Below, piece by piece: positions 27,858-38,174 of a stretch of 64,000 nt of DNA. Numbering within the stretch: the first letter of the stretch is position 1; every line of letters begins with the position of its first letter. The stretch lies in the NCBI RefSeq assembly GCF_039537965.1, contig NZ_BAABBM010000001.1, positions 1,364,001 to 1,428,000 of the forward strand, in the 5' to 3' direction. The notes below the pieces were generated by a model, which saw only the letters and a program-made list of their open reading frames with translations, was not told the DNA's origin and did no database searches. The translations under genes and the position numbers were made by a program. The DNA is from Sphingomonas limnosediminicola. GTDB lineage: Bacteria; Pseudomonadota; Alphaproteobacteria; Sphingomonadales; Sphingomonadaceae.

Positions 27858-30800
27858 ATGTACTTCTCGACCGATTTCCAAGGCAAAATTGTTCAGCTTA
27901 CGGACGCGCTCGACCGTTTCGATGCAGTCTCGAACCAAGTCATCGCGTTAGATGGCCTCCTGAAGGAGCAGGGCTTCCAAACGTTGATCGGTGCGCGCTT
28001 CGCGCATCCTGACCGTGATCATCTTATCGTCAAGCGGGAACGCCTCGAACTCACCGAGCGCGATGTCCTCATTGTTCATTATTACGGCTACAACGACGGT
28101 CTCGAGCAATGGCTTGGCGAACAATATTGCACGAAGGTTCTGCTGTATCACAACATCACGCCTGAGGGCTTCTTTGCTGACAATGCACAAGCTCGCGATT
28201 TCTGCCGGAATGGGCTGACGCAACTCAAGGCTATCCTGCCGTCCTTTCAATTCGTGTGGGGGGTAAGCCGGTTCAACCTCAACGATCTGCTGAAGCTGGG
28301 CGCCCCTGCCGCCCGGTCGGCCGTGCTGCCGATCGTTGTCGAGGAGATGACTGCGCTTCAGCACGATGAGGATACAGTCGGGCACTGGGCGTTCGTCGGG
28401 CGCATCGCGCCCAACAAGGGGCAGATTGACCTGGTTGAGCTGTTCGCCCGCGTCAGGAAGCGCAACCCTCAATTGGCGAAGACGCTGACGTTGGTTGGCG
28501 GATCGGATCCGAATGAGGGCTATGTCGAGCGTCTGAAGGTGGCTGTTTCGCAGACGGACTGTGGCGATTGCATCCACATCTTGGGCAAGATTACCGATGA
28601 GGAGCGCGATCGGATCCTCGCGGGCTCGGATTTCTACGTCTCGTTGAGCGAGCATGAAGGCTTTGGAGTTCCTCTCATCGAGGCGCCGCTTGCCGGGCTT
28701 CCCACCTTGGCGCTCGACCGGGCGGCCGTGGGCGAGACGATGGGCGGCGTTGGCGCTTATCCAGATCTCAAGAAGTTGGAGAAGGCGCTTATCGAGCTGA
28801 GTAGGGACCGAGCAAAACGCGCCGATCTGTTGAAATCGCAGCAAGAAAATGCTCGGAAGTACTCGAGGAGTATGATCTCACGGCGGCTTTTCGACGCCCT
28901 GCAACCCGTCGTTCCGGCGAAAGACAGTTTCACCTCTGTGTCCGTGGTCATCTGCACGTACAACAGGAAGGATTATCTTGAGCGCTGCCTCGATTACCTG
29001 ACCTATCAGTCGAATGACAACTTTGAAGTCATCGTGGTTGACGGGCCCTCGGATGATGGCACCGCGGAGGTGCTGGCGCGCCACCGCGGATGCATCAAGG
29101 TGGTGAAGAACCCGGAGCGCAATCTATCGAAGTCACGGAACTTGGGAATCGATGCAGCAGCCGGCGACATTGTTGCTTTTATTGATGACGATGCGCTTCC
29201 CTTCGATGATTGGGTCGACCGTGTTTTGCAGGAATACAACGGCCGCACTCTGACAACCGCTGGCCTTGGTGGGCCGGCCTATTACGCAGGCAGTTTGTGG
29301 TTTCAGGCAGAAGACAATGGGATAAGCAACGATTGTCAGGTAAAGGTTAGCATCGACAGCAGGGAGATCGGGCGAAACGGCTGGTATCGGTACAACACCG
29401 GTACAAACGCCACATTCGCGCGAGAGGCGCTGGTTCAGGTCGATGGCTTCGACGAACAATACGATTACTTTCTGGATGAGTCCGAACTGTGCCTGCGCCT
29501 GCAAAAGTCAGGATGGCTGATCGGCTACGCTCCCGAAGTGATTGTTCGGCACGAATTTGCAAAGAGCCACAACCGATCCGGCAAGTTCAATTACAACTGG
29601 TTTACGATCTGCAAGAACTCGGCATACTTTGTGGCGACGAATGGAGGTCTAAAGGGCAAGAAGCTCGAAGACTTCCTTACGAAGCGCTTCGAGGTTGAGC
29701 GCGTTGCTCCGCTCGACAAGGCTCTTCGCGATGGCGAGCTGTCTGCCGCCGATCGAGATCGCCACGTCCAGGCCATTTGGGACGGCATGAAGAAGGGCTT
29801 GAACGATGCCGCGCATTGGCCTCGGACCCGAGCGATTAAGGAGCGGCCGAGCGATTTTCTTTGCTATGCCACGAGGCGCGATCGCCCTGCCGTGTTACGC
29901 GATTGTGCTCCCCTTCATATCTGCATCGTTTCAAAAGAACTGCCCCCTTTCACTGGCTCGGGTGGCGTTGGCACCCTCTATTATCATCTGGCGAGCGAAC
30001 TTCTCCTGATGGGCCATCACGTGTCGGCCATCGTGCCTGGTGGGGAGGATCGGCTTCATCGGCAAGGGCGCCTGTCCATCTATTTCACCACTCAAAGAAC
30101 CTTCTCGCTGCCAGTCAATGACAATGGCTTTAGCGGCAACGTCGATTGGTCGTTGAGTGCACTAGCGAAGCTCTCTGCGATTCATCGCGAGCGGCCGATC
30201 GACATCGTTGACAGCGCGTTGTGGGATGCCGAGACCCTTGCGTTCAGCCTTCTAGAGGACAGGCCGCCGCTCGTCGTTCGGTTGGTTACGCCCTTTTCTG
30301 TGTCGGCGTCGATCAATGGCTGGAACCCGTCGCCCGTACAACAGGACTACTTCATGGAAGGGGAGCGCACGCTCGTCCAGCGCGCCGACGCCGTGATCCC
30401 GATTAGCCGGACCATCGCCGCGACCGTCATGAAGACCCATGGCGTGAACCAGGACGCAAGATGGTCGACGGGCCATTGCGGGATCGCACCTTGGCCATTC
30501 TTCGACGTCAACGCCGGATATGACGACTTTCCGGAGCTAGAGTTGCTCGGATCAGCACAACTGAAAAGCGCTCAAATCGTCTTATTCATCGGCCGTCTGG
30601 AGCGCCGAAAGGGGATCGATATGATCCTTGAGGCCGCCCCGGAGATACTCGCTGATAATCCAAAAGCCATCCTGGTCTTCGGCGGCCGCGATCCAGACGA
30701 TTGGGAATCGAGGTTCCGCGAGGCGTTGCCGCGTCAGCTGCAGGCAAGGATCATTTTTCTTGGCGAGGTTTCGGATGGCACGCGCGAGAAGCTGCTCGCC

Positions 30801-31148
30801 CACGCTCAGTGCGTATTATTTCCGTCGCGCTACGAGTCTTTCGGTCTGGTTCCGCTTGAGGCTTTTGTACACGGTTGCCCGGTCGTGGCGACGAGAGCGG
30901 GCGCGATTCCCGAGGTTGTACAGGATGGCGTATCGGGCATTTTGGTCGAACCAGAGGACTCAGCTGCTCTCGCCAAGGCCGTTGGCCGTATCCTCGCTGA
31001 CGAAGATCTCCGTGGCAGCCTCTCGGACGGCGCTCGGAGGCGGGTGAATGATCTGAGTGCAAGGAACAGCGCCGTTCATACGGTCAGTGTTTACCAACGT
31101 CTGGTCCACCGCCGGGCTTTTGCCGCAGCCACGACCCTCAAAGCGTAA
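27858..31148 (+). CDS. Triple-domain glycosyltransferase (GT4-GT2-GT4)
   Basis: A 1096-residue protein with three transferase domains. A GT-B domain with SLSEHEGFGVPLIEA occupies about 1-350. A GT-A domain with VSVVICTYNRKDYLERC, FIDDDALP (the metal-binding motif) and FDEQYDYFLDESELCLR occupies about 355-600. A second GT-B domain with VSKELPPFTGSGGVGTLYYH, FIGRLERRKGIDMI and SRYESFGLVPLEAF occupies about 690-1080. Such fusions act as processive or repeat-assembling polymerases, so this is the best candidate for the capsule polymerase. It follows the coiled-coil methyltransferase after nine bases, as expected for a ruler and polymerase pair. Confidence 0.9.
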   Translation: MYFSTDFQGKIVQLTDALDRFDAVSNQVIALDGLLKEQGFQTLIGARFAHPDRDHLIVKRERLELTERDVLIVHYYGYNDGLEQWLGEQYCTKVLLYHNITPEGFFADNAQARDFCRNGLTQLKAILPSFQFVWGVSRFNLNDLLKLGAPAARSAVLPIVVEEMTALQHDEDTVGHWAFVGRIAPNKGQIDLVELFARVRKRNPQLAKTLTLVGGSDPNEGYVERLKVAVSQTDCGDCIHILGKITDEERDRILAGSDFYVSLSEHEGFGVPLIEAPLAGLPTLALDRAAVGETMGGVGAYPDLKKLEKALIELSRDRAKRADLLKSQQENARKYSRSMISRRLFDALQPVVPAKDSFTSVSVVICTYNRKDYLERCLDYLTYQSNDNFEVIVVDGPSDDGTAEVLARHRGCIKVVKNPERNLSKSRNLGIDAAAGDIVAFIDDDALPFDDWVDRVLQEYNGRTLTTAGLGGPAYYAGSLWFQAEDNGISNDCQVKVSIDSREIGRNGWYRYNTGTNATFAREALVQVDGFDEQYDYFLDESELCLRLQKSGWLIGYAPEVIVRHEFAKSHNRSGKFNYNWFTICKNSAYFVATNGGLKGKKLEDFLTKRFEVERVAPLDKALRDGELSAADRDRHVQAIWDGMKKGLNDAAHWPRTRAIKERPSDFLCYATRRDRPAVLRDCAPLHICIVSKELPPFTGSGGVGTLYYHLASELLLMGHHVSAIVPGGEDRLHRQGRLSIYFTTQRTFSLPVNDNGFSGNVDWSLSALAKLSAIHRERPIDIVDSALWDAETLAFSLLEDRPPLVVRLVTPFSVSASINGWNPSPVQQDYFMEGERTLVQRADAVIPISRTIAATVMKTHGVNQDARWSTGHCGIAPWPFFDVNAGYDDFPELELLGSAQLKSAQIVLFIGRLERRKGIDMILEAAPEILADNPKAILVFGGRDPDDWESRFREALPRQLQARIIFLGEVSDGTREKLLAHAQCVLFPSRYESFGLVPLEAFVHGCPVVATRAGAIPEVVQDGVSGILVEPEDSAALAKAVGRILADEDLRGSLSDGARRRVNDLSARNSAVHTVSVYQRLVHRRAFAAATTLKA

Positions 31149-31169
31149 GGTCCTGAAAAGGCGTATATT

Positions 31170-32315
31170 ATGTCCAATAATCTGAAAGCTCATTACGACG
31201 AGATGTTCTCGGAGAATGATGGTGAGCTCTATGAGCCGCTGAGTGGCCTTGATCTAATCGCACACAATCGTCGGATGGAACTGCTCGACGCGATCAAGTT
31301 GCCAGAGCTCTCGGATGCCGTGGTCGTAGACTATGGCGTCGGGTCTTGGGGGTTTGGCTGTATTTACCCGCGCTTGAAAGAATGTCGCCACGCGATAGGG
31401 TTTGACATCGCAGAAGCCGCGCTCGCCAAAAGCGCTGAGGTTTCAGCGAATGATCCGGCGCTCACAGGTAAGACCGTAGACTACTATGTATCGCTCGGTT
31501 ACTCGATGCAGTTGCCGGACGACTTCGTGGACGTCTTCTTCTGCGGCGAGTGCATCGAGCATGTAGAAGATAGCAGCGCCTTTCTCGCGGAAGTCTATCG
31601 AGTCCTCAAACCGGGTGGGCTGGCCATCTTTACGACGCCCAACGGCGACCCTTGGACCTATCGTCAACTTAAGATTCGCTGGTGTGTTGGCTTCGAGCAC
31701 GTCGCACTCATGAACTTCGAGGAGTTCCGAGACTATCTCGAGCGCTTTTTCGAACCAGTGGAATATCTCGGGTTCAATCAGTCCATTATCCCGGCGCTGG
31801 ACAAGCTTGTTCCGCAAGATGTCGGCGAGTCTTGGGCGGTGACCTGCCGTAACAAACCGCAAGACGCCACGAGCCTGATCGGCGTCGTTCGGAAGTCAGG
31901 CTCCCTCAAATTGGAACCGTCGTCGATTGCGGTCGTGGACTGGTCCGAGGCGCGGGTCAGTGGAAATGCCGCAGAGCCGCTGAATCTGCTTGGCAATGCT
32001 CAAGGCGGAATGCTTCGGCCGGGGAGCGCATATTGGGTTGACGTTCCGGATGGCATGACTCGTGCGAACGTCATCCTGTGGGGTCATCCGTGGAGCGGCC
32101 ATGCGCGCGTTCGCTATGGCGACGATGAGGAAATCGCCAACCTCTACTCTCACGCTGGAGGTTGCTTTCGCGTGGTCTTGGAAGGCCTGAAAGGCGGCGT
32201 CCTCTTGATCGAGCCGACCGGTGACCGAGACCCACGAAGCAACGACGATCAGATCATTCTGTACCGCGTTGTGTTCGCCCGCGGCCCCTCCGATGCTGAG
32301 AACTGCGAAGCATGA
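31170..32315 (+). CDS. SAM-dependent class I methyltransferase, glycan-modifying candidate
   Basis: A 381-residue protein. The N-terminal half is a methyltransferase of the UbiE/Methyltransf_11 type with motif I VVDYGVGSWGFG (near residue 47), and FFCGECIEHVEDSSAFLAEVYRVLKPGG as post-I motifs. The C-terminal ~140 residues are a separate beta-rich domain with no motif that I recognise; it might bind glycan. It probably methylates capsule sugars. It is separated by 21 bases from the polymerase candidate and overlaps the next methyltransferase gene by ATGA. Confidence 0.78.
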   Translation: MSNNLKAHYDEMFSENDGELYEPLSGLDLIAHNRRMELLDAIKLPELSDAVVVDYGVGSWGFGCIYPRLKECRHAIGFDIAEAALAKSAEVSANDPALTGKTVDYYVSLGYSMQLPDDFVDVFFCGECIEHVEDSSAFLAEVYRVLKPGGLAIFTTPNGDPWTYRQLKIRWCVGFEHVALMNFEEFRDYLERFFEPVEYLGFNQSIIPALDKLVPQDVGESWAVTCRNKPQDATSLIGVVRKSGSLKLEPSSIAVVDWSEARVSGNAAEPLNLLGNAQGGMLRPGSAYWVDVPDGMTRANVILWGHPWSGHARVRYGDDEEIANLYSHAGGCFRVVLEGLKGGVLLIEPTGDRDPRSNDDQIILYRVVFARGPSDAENCEA

Positions 32316-33190
32316 AGCACGTACCTGTCAGCGAAGAGGCAATCACCCAGTTCGTCGAGCAGTCGGATCAGATTATCAAAACCAGTCACGCGGATTGGCA
32401 CGAGTTTGTGAATTCGTACGTGTTCCAATACGATCCTGGAATTACAGCTGATCCAAAGTCGGACGAATATCTTGGCTACCAAAGCGAACTTTGGAGGATC
32501 GTTTCGGGACGTGCCTCCTACACGCCTGAGGATTGCGAGCAGAACAACTATGTGCCCGACGCTCCCAATGTCCGAGCGAGCTACCCATTCACTTCTGGTA
32601 ATGCGGCTGAAGTAGGAAATTACTTCTTGGCCATTGCGAACATCTTCCGGCACCTCGATTTGCCGCCAGGCGCAACAGTTGTCGAGTTTGGGGTCGGATA
32701 CGGCCACCTCACGCGGATGCTGTCGAATTTCGGGTATGACGTGACAGCCGTGGACATCGAGCGGCGGTTCCTCGACCTTCTCGGACAGTTGGCGCTTCCT
32801 GGCGCGTCGCCAATCGGAAGCTTCCACGGTTCTTTCGCAGAAGCGCAGTTCGCTGATGAAAGCATAGATGCATTCGTCTTCTTCGAGTGCTTCCATCATT
32901 GCATCAATCATGTGGAGCTGCTCCACAAGCTTCGTGGCTCACTCAAGTTTGGTGGCAAGATTCTTTTTGCTGCGGAGCCGTTTTACGATGATTGGTTCCC
33001 ATTTCCGTGGGGGCTTCGGCTCGACGGTCACGCCGTATGGGCAATCCGCAACTTCGGCTGGATGGAATTGGGCTTCAGGAAGTCGTACATCATCGACTTG
33101 CTCGAGGGGCTCGGCTTCGATCTGCAATGGTCTTCGATTAACGAAATCGGAGCATATGGAGAGATGGCGGTGGCGACCCGCATCGCGTGA
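32312..33190 (+). CDS. SAM-dependent class I methyltransferase (second)
   Basis: A 292-residue methyltransferase with motif I VVEFGVGYGHLTRML and a long N-terminal part (about 1-110) that is not typical for the fold. Post-I acidic residues (AVDIERR) and the DAFVFFECFHHC region fit. It is different in sequence from the upstream methyltransferase, so the two likely act on different positions or sugars. ATGA overlap with its neighbour shows co-translation. Confidence 0.75.
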   Translation: MKHVPVSEEAITQFVEQSDQIIKTSHADWHEFVNSYVFQYDPGITADPKSDEYLGYQSELWRIVSGRASYTPEDCEQNNYVPDAPNVRASYPFTSGNAAEVGNYFLAIANIFRHLDLPPGATVVEFGVGYGHLTRMLSNFGYDVTAVDIERRFLDLLGQLALPGASPIGSFHGSFAEAQFADESIDAFVFFECFHHCINHVELLHKLRGSLKFGGKILFAAEPFYDDWFPFPWGLRLDGHAVWAIRNFGWMELGFRKSYIIDLLEGLGFDLQWSSINEIGAYGEMAVATRIA

Positions 33191-33204
33191 CTCATCGCCT
33201 TTGA

Positions 33205-34356
<1,152 letters not shown>

Positions 34357-34378
34357 TCATTGATTGCAGGCCACGCGC

Positions 34379-35278
34379 ATGAGGCGGACCCTTCTCACGG
34401 GCGCCGGGGGATTTACCGGCCGCTACGTCGCAAGATTGTTGGCGGAGCAGGGGCACGAGGTTCACGGCGTCGTTCACGTCGATGACGGTCAGGCGATCGA
34501 AGGCACGGTTCGCCTCTTTGAGGCGGACCTGGCGGACGGTGCTGCAATCGCCGAAGTTGTGGCTGCGGTGAACCCGGATCATGTGGTTCATCTCGCGGGC
34601 ATCGCGTTCGTCGGCCATTCGGACGTTGAGCAGATCTATCGGTCAAATGTCGTTGGCACCCGCCAACTGCTCGAGGCCCTCGCAGGGCTCAAAAAGCCAC
34701 CCCGGTCGGTGCTCCTGGCAAGCAGTGCGAATGTGTACGGAAATTCGCTAGAGGGCGAACTCCGGGAGACGACGCCTTTCGCTCCGGTCAACGACTACGC
34801 CGCGAGCAAGGTGGCGATGGAATTTGTTACATCCTTGTACCGCGATCGACTGCCGCTGACGATTGTCCGGCCTTTCAACTATACAGGGAAGGGCCAGTCC
34901 TCTCAGTTTCTGATACCAAAGCTCATCAATCACTCGCGGGAGCGCGCCGCGTGGGTGGAGCTTGGCAATCTCGACGTCGGTCGAGATTTCTCGGATGTCC
35001 GCATGGTTGCTGATGTTTATTCTCGACTTCTTGATGCGCCCACGGCGCCCGGCAAGACGCTCAACGTGTGTTCGGGGGAGTCCATCACGCTTCAGGAGAT
35101 TCTTGAACTGGTGAGGAGCCTGTCGGGACACAGCATGGAAGTACGGGTCAACCCGGCACTCGTGCGTTCGAACGAGGTGCGGGTCCTCCGCGGTTCGAAG
35201 TCTGCACTCGAGGAGGTAATTGGGCCCATCCAGCCGATACCCATGGAAGAAACCCTTCGATGGATGCTCGAAGCCTGA
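34379..35278 (+). CDS. rmd: GDP-6-deoxy-4-keto-mannose reductase (GDP-D-rhamnose synthesis)
   Basis: A 299-residue SDR with TGAGGFTGRYVARLL at the N-terminus and NDYAASKVAMEF (YxxxK). Family similarity is with RMD (GDP-D-rhamnose) rather than fucose synthase WcaG: it lacks the long C-terminal part of fucose synthase and the usual fcl motifs. GDP-D-talose synthases are close relatives, so the C4 product stereochemistry is not certain. The preceding TTG start at 34364 is less likely. The next gene starts five bases later. Confidence 0.82.
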   Translation: MRRTLLTGAGGFTGRYVARLLAEQGHEVHGVVHVDDGQAIEGTVRLFEADLADGAAIAEVVAAVNPDHVVHLAGIAFVGHSDVEQIYRSNVVGTRQLLEALAGLKKPPRSVLLASSANVYGNSLEGELRETTPFAPVNDYAASKVAMEFVTSLYRDRLPLTIVRPFNYTGKGQSSQFLIPKLINHSRERAAWVELGNLDVGRDFSDVRMVADVYSRLLDAPTAPGKTLNVCSGESITLQEILELVRSLSGHSMEVRVNPALVRSNEVRVLRGSKSALEEVIGPIQPIPMEETLRWMLEA

Positions 35279-35282
35279 GGTC

Positions 35283-36389
35283 ATGCGCGTCACACTGTGC
35301 GTCGATGCGCTTCAGCCGCAGCTGACCGGAATCGGTCGCTACACCTGGCACCTGTGGCAGGGGCTGCAACGCCAGCCAGGCGTCTCAGAACTCCTCGCCT
35401 ATCGTGGGGGCATCTTCCTGGATGACCCTCGCATGCTCCTCGAGATCCGTCGGCTCCCGCACGACATACGTCTGAAGCGTTGGACGCAATGGGGCAGGGT
35501 GAGACGGACGCTTCGGTCGACGGTGGTGCACGCGCCGAATTACTTTCTCCCAGAAATGGCAGAGACAGGCGTGATCACTGTCCATGATCTATCTGTCTTC
35601 AACTTCCCGGCCGCTCACCCCCGAGAGCGGGTCGAAACTTTTGAGCGGCTGTTCACTTCGTCGCTTTCGCGGGCAGTCGCAGTGATCACCGATACTGAAA
35701 CCGTACGGCGGGAACTCTGCGATATGTTTTCTCTCCCCGCACGGGTCGTGACTGCAGTGCCTTTGGGAGTCGACCGAAGCTTTTACGGCCGAGATAAGGC
35801 CGCCATGGAGGCCGCGATGAACCGCCTCGCCCTTACCCCGGGCGCTTATGGGTTAAGCGTGGCGGCTTTCGAGCCGCGGAAAAAGATCAAGGAGCTTATC
35901 GACGCCTGGGGCCGATTGCCGCACCCATTGCGCACGCGACACCCACTAGTGCTCGCAGGTTCGATAGGGTGGAGGAACGAAGATCTTCACCAGAGGATTG
36001 CCGAAGCGGCGTCCGAAGGCTGGCTCAGGCATTTGGGCTTCGTCGATGACGTGACACTACAACAACTCTACGCCGGAGCGCGGCTGTTCGTTTATCCCTC
36101 CATATATGAAGGCTTCGGCCTCCCACCCGTCGAAGCGATGGCCAGCGGCACGCCTGTGGTGGTGTCAAACCGTTCCTGCCTTCCAGAGGTCTGCGGAGAT
36201 GCCGCTCGCTACGTGGATCCCGATGACCGTGCCTCGTTCACGCTAATTCTTGAGGAATGCCTCACCGACGAGCAACTGCGTGCCCATTTGAGGGCCCGCG
36301 GCTTTGAAACAGCGAAAAAGTATTCGTGGGAAAGTTGCGTCGCGGACACAGTCGCCGTTTATCGTAAGGCGTTAACACCTCTAGCCTAA
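35283..36389 (+). CDS. Glycosyltransferase family 4 protein, mannosyl/rhamnosyl transferase type
   Basis: A 368-residue GT-B enzyme. It begins RVTLCVDALQPQLTGIGRYTWHLWQ, has VHDLSVFNFP, SVAAFEPRKKIKELIDAW and the EX7E motif YPSIYEGFGLPPVEAM. These match WbdA/MtfB-like mannosyltransferases and rhamnosyltransferases. Immediately downstream of rmd, it is a plausible D-rhamnosyl transferase. ATG at 35283 gives a conserved N-terminus; the in-frame upstream ATG at 35220 lies within rmd. Confidence 0.88.
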   Translation: MRVTLCVDALQPQLTGIGRYTWHLWQGLQRQPGVSELLAYRGGIFLDDPRMLLEIRRLPHDIRLKRWTQWGRVRRTLRSTVVHAPNYFLPEMAETGVITVHDLSVFNFPAAHPRERVETFERLFTSSLSRAVAVITDTETVRRELCDMFSLPARVVTAVPLGVDRSFYGRDKAAMEAAMNRLALTPGAYGLSVAAFEPRKKIKELIDAWGRLPHPLRTRHPLVLAGSIGWRNEDLHQRIAEAASEGWLRHLGFVDDVTLQQLYAGARLFVYPSIYEGFGLPPVEAMASGTPVVVSNRSCLPEVCGDAARYVDPDDRASFTLILEECLTDEQLRAHLRARGFETAKKYSWESCVADTVAVYRKALTPLA

Positions 36390-36470
36390 TCAGCAGCTCT
36401 GAATATCTCGGGAAACCTTGACTGTGAGGTCTCCTTCTATAGAGATCGGCGGGCTCGATTGGGGGTGTCT

Positions 36471-38174
36471 GTGGACGGGCGAGCCGTCGATACCACATTG
36501 ATAGTGAAGCGGAATTCGGAAGTGACGAACCGCTCACGGCTTGTCGCAACGCCGAGATCTCAGGCGCAGCCGGAAGCTGCCGTCGTCGGCTCCTTTCTGA
36601 GCGTCCCGCCCTTCCCGCACGCCAAGGTCAGGGCATTTTTATCGGTCGGCGAGCAGGTTGCTCAAGACGACGAATTAGTCGGGCTGGTCCGCGAGCTGCG
36701 GGTTGGAGGAAGTTATTGGGCGGCACGACCGACCTTGCCGCCGCAATATGTCCTCGTTCGACGGCTGCCGGACCTGGCCGTTTCGGCTGATGGCCTGCCA
36801 ATCGTTTTGTGGACTGATGAGCCAACTGGACAAGCTCAAACACGGAATGTCGTAGGGCAATGTGATCCCTGGCACATGCTCGCCGGTGCGACGGTTTTCG
36901 TAACAGACCAGGTGGATGACGTCGTGGTTATTGCGGCGCTCCTCGGTGTTCCCATTCAGCTTCTGAATGCAGCCTCGGGTGGCTTAGTAACTTTCGAAGG
37001 CGATCCCTCGACACTGCTCCTTGGCGTTTTGGCTGGGTCCTACGAGAACCCGTTCACCGGGGAACTGATGACTACCCGGCAAGCAGTGGAGCTATCGGGA
37101 TTTTGGCGACGGCTGATCGACAAGAATCGGACGATTGCGGGTGGTTTGGGATTCGCTTTCTGGAAGCGCGCTCACATTGCGCCACTGCTGTGGGGTGGGG
37201 CGGGCGATTTTGCATTCCTTACCGATTTGCAGGAGGTCGGCACCGCAGCATCGCTGGCTATCTGGCGCACTAAGGCACCAGCCGATCAGCTGGCCGAAAT
37301 CTCTCGCGCGGCCGTACCCTTGATAGAAGTCGAGGATGGCTTCCTCCGGTCCGATGGGCTCGGCGCCGACTGTGTGCCGCCTTTGTCTATCACGGTCGAT
37401 GCGCTCGGCGGGCATTTCGATCCAGCGCAGCCGAGCGAGCTTGAGCTTCTTTTGGAAACCGAACAATTCGACGCAACGACGATCGAACGGGCTCGGCGAC
37501 TGCGACGAGCCATCGTGGAGGCAAAGCTCGGCAAGTACCATCGCGGCGACGGGGCTGAAATTGATCGGCGTGCTGGCTCACGGAAGCACATCCTTGTTCC
37601 CGGGCAAGTTGAGGATGATCGCGCGGTCAAAACGGGCGGCTGTGGACTCACATCAAACCTAGAGTTGTTGGCTCGCGTGCGTGCGCAGGCGCCAGATGCC
37701 TACATTGTCTACAAACCTCACCCTGACGTGCTGGCGGGCCATCGGCGCGGGGCGTTAGTTTCTCAGCTCTGCCTGCAGCATGCGGACGAGATCGTCGCGG
37801 ATTTATCAATCGTTTCGCTGATCGACATGGTCGACGAGGTTCACGTGAACACGTCTCTCGCGGGGTTTGAGGCGTTGCTTCGCGGCAAGACTGTGACGAC
37901 CTACGGCGTGCCGTTCTATGCCGGGTGGGGACTGACCCAAGACCTTGGTCCCGTGCCGGACAGGCGTACCGCGCGTCGATCGATCGACGAGCTCGTCGCA
38001 GCCACGCTGCTCATTTATCCGCGCTACCTTGACCCAGTCACGGGCCTCCCATGCCCAGCAGAAATCGTGGTCGACCGGCTGAGTAGCGGAACAACCGGGA
38101 ATCCAAGTCTCATCGTCTTGATACGTAAGCTTCAAGGCCGATTGATGCGTCGCCTAAGGAGTGTGGTCCAATGA
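36471..38174 (+). CDS. kpsC: KpsC-like capsule lipid-anchor glycosyltransferase, short form
   Basis: A 567-residue protein. The second half has the classical KpsC landmarks: EDGFLRSDGLGADCVPPLS, KYHRG, VPGQVEDDRAV, VYKPHPDVLAGHRRG, VNTSLAGFEALLRGKTV, PFYAGWGLTQD and YPRYLDP. KpsC usually has two such Kdo-transferase modules (about 670 residues). Here only one complete module is seen and the first ~220 residues are divergent. KpsC and KpsS build the beta-Kdo linker on phosphatidylglycerol that anchors group-2 capsules. Start is chosen at GTG 36471 because GGGGG lies just before it; TTG 36459 and GTG 36465 are alternatives. Confidence 0.85.
   Translation: MDGRAVDTTLIVKRNSEVTNRSRLVATPRSQAQPEAAVVGSFLSVPPFPHAKVRAFLSVGEQVAQDDELVGLVRELRVGGSYWAARPTLPPQYVLVRRLPDLAVSADGLPIVLWTDEPTGQAQTRNVVGQCDPWHMLAGATVFVTDQVDDVVVIAALLGVPIQLLNAASGGLVTFEGDPSTLLLGVLAGSYENPFTGELMTTRQAVELSGFWRRLIDKNRTIAGGLGFAFWKRAHIAPLLWGGAGDFAFLTDLQEVGTAASLAIWRTKAPADQLAEISRAAVPLIEVEDGFLRSDGLGADCVPPLSITVDALGGHFDPAQPSELELLLETEQFDATTIERARRLRRAIVEAKLGKYHRGDGAEIDRRAGSRKHILVPGQVEDDRAVKTGGCGLTSNLELLARVRAQAPDAYIVYKPHPDVLAGHRRGALVSQLCLQHADEIVADLSIVSLIDMVDEVHVNTSLAGFEALLRGKTVTTYGVPFYAGWGLTQDLGPVPDRRTARRSIDELVAATLLIYPRYLDPVTGLPCPAEIVVDRLSSGTTGNPSLIVLIRKLQGRLMRRLRSVVQ

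Noticed and set aside
34379..35278. GDP-L-fucose synthase (fcl) next to gmd.
   Set aside because: The protein is shorter and resembles RMD-type reductases; fucose synthase motifs were not seen.
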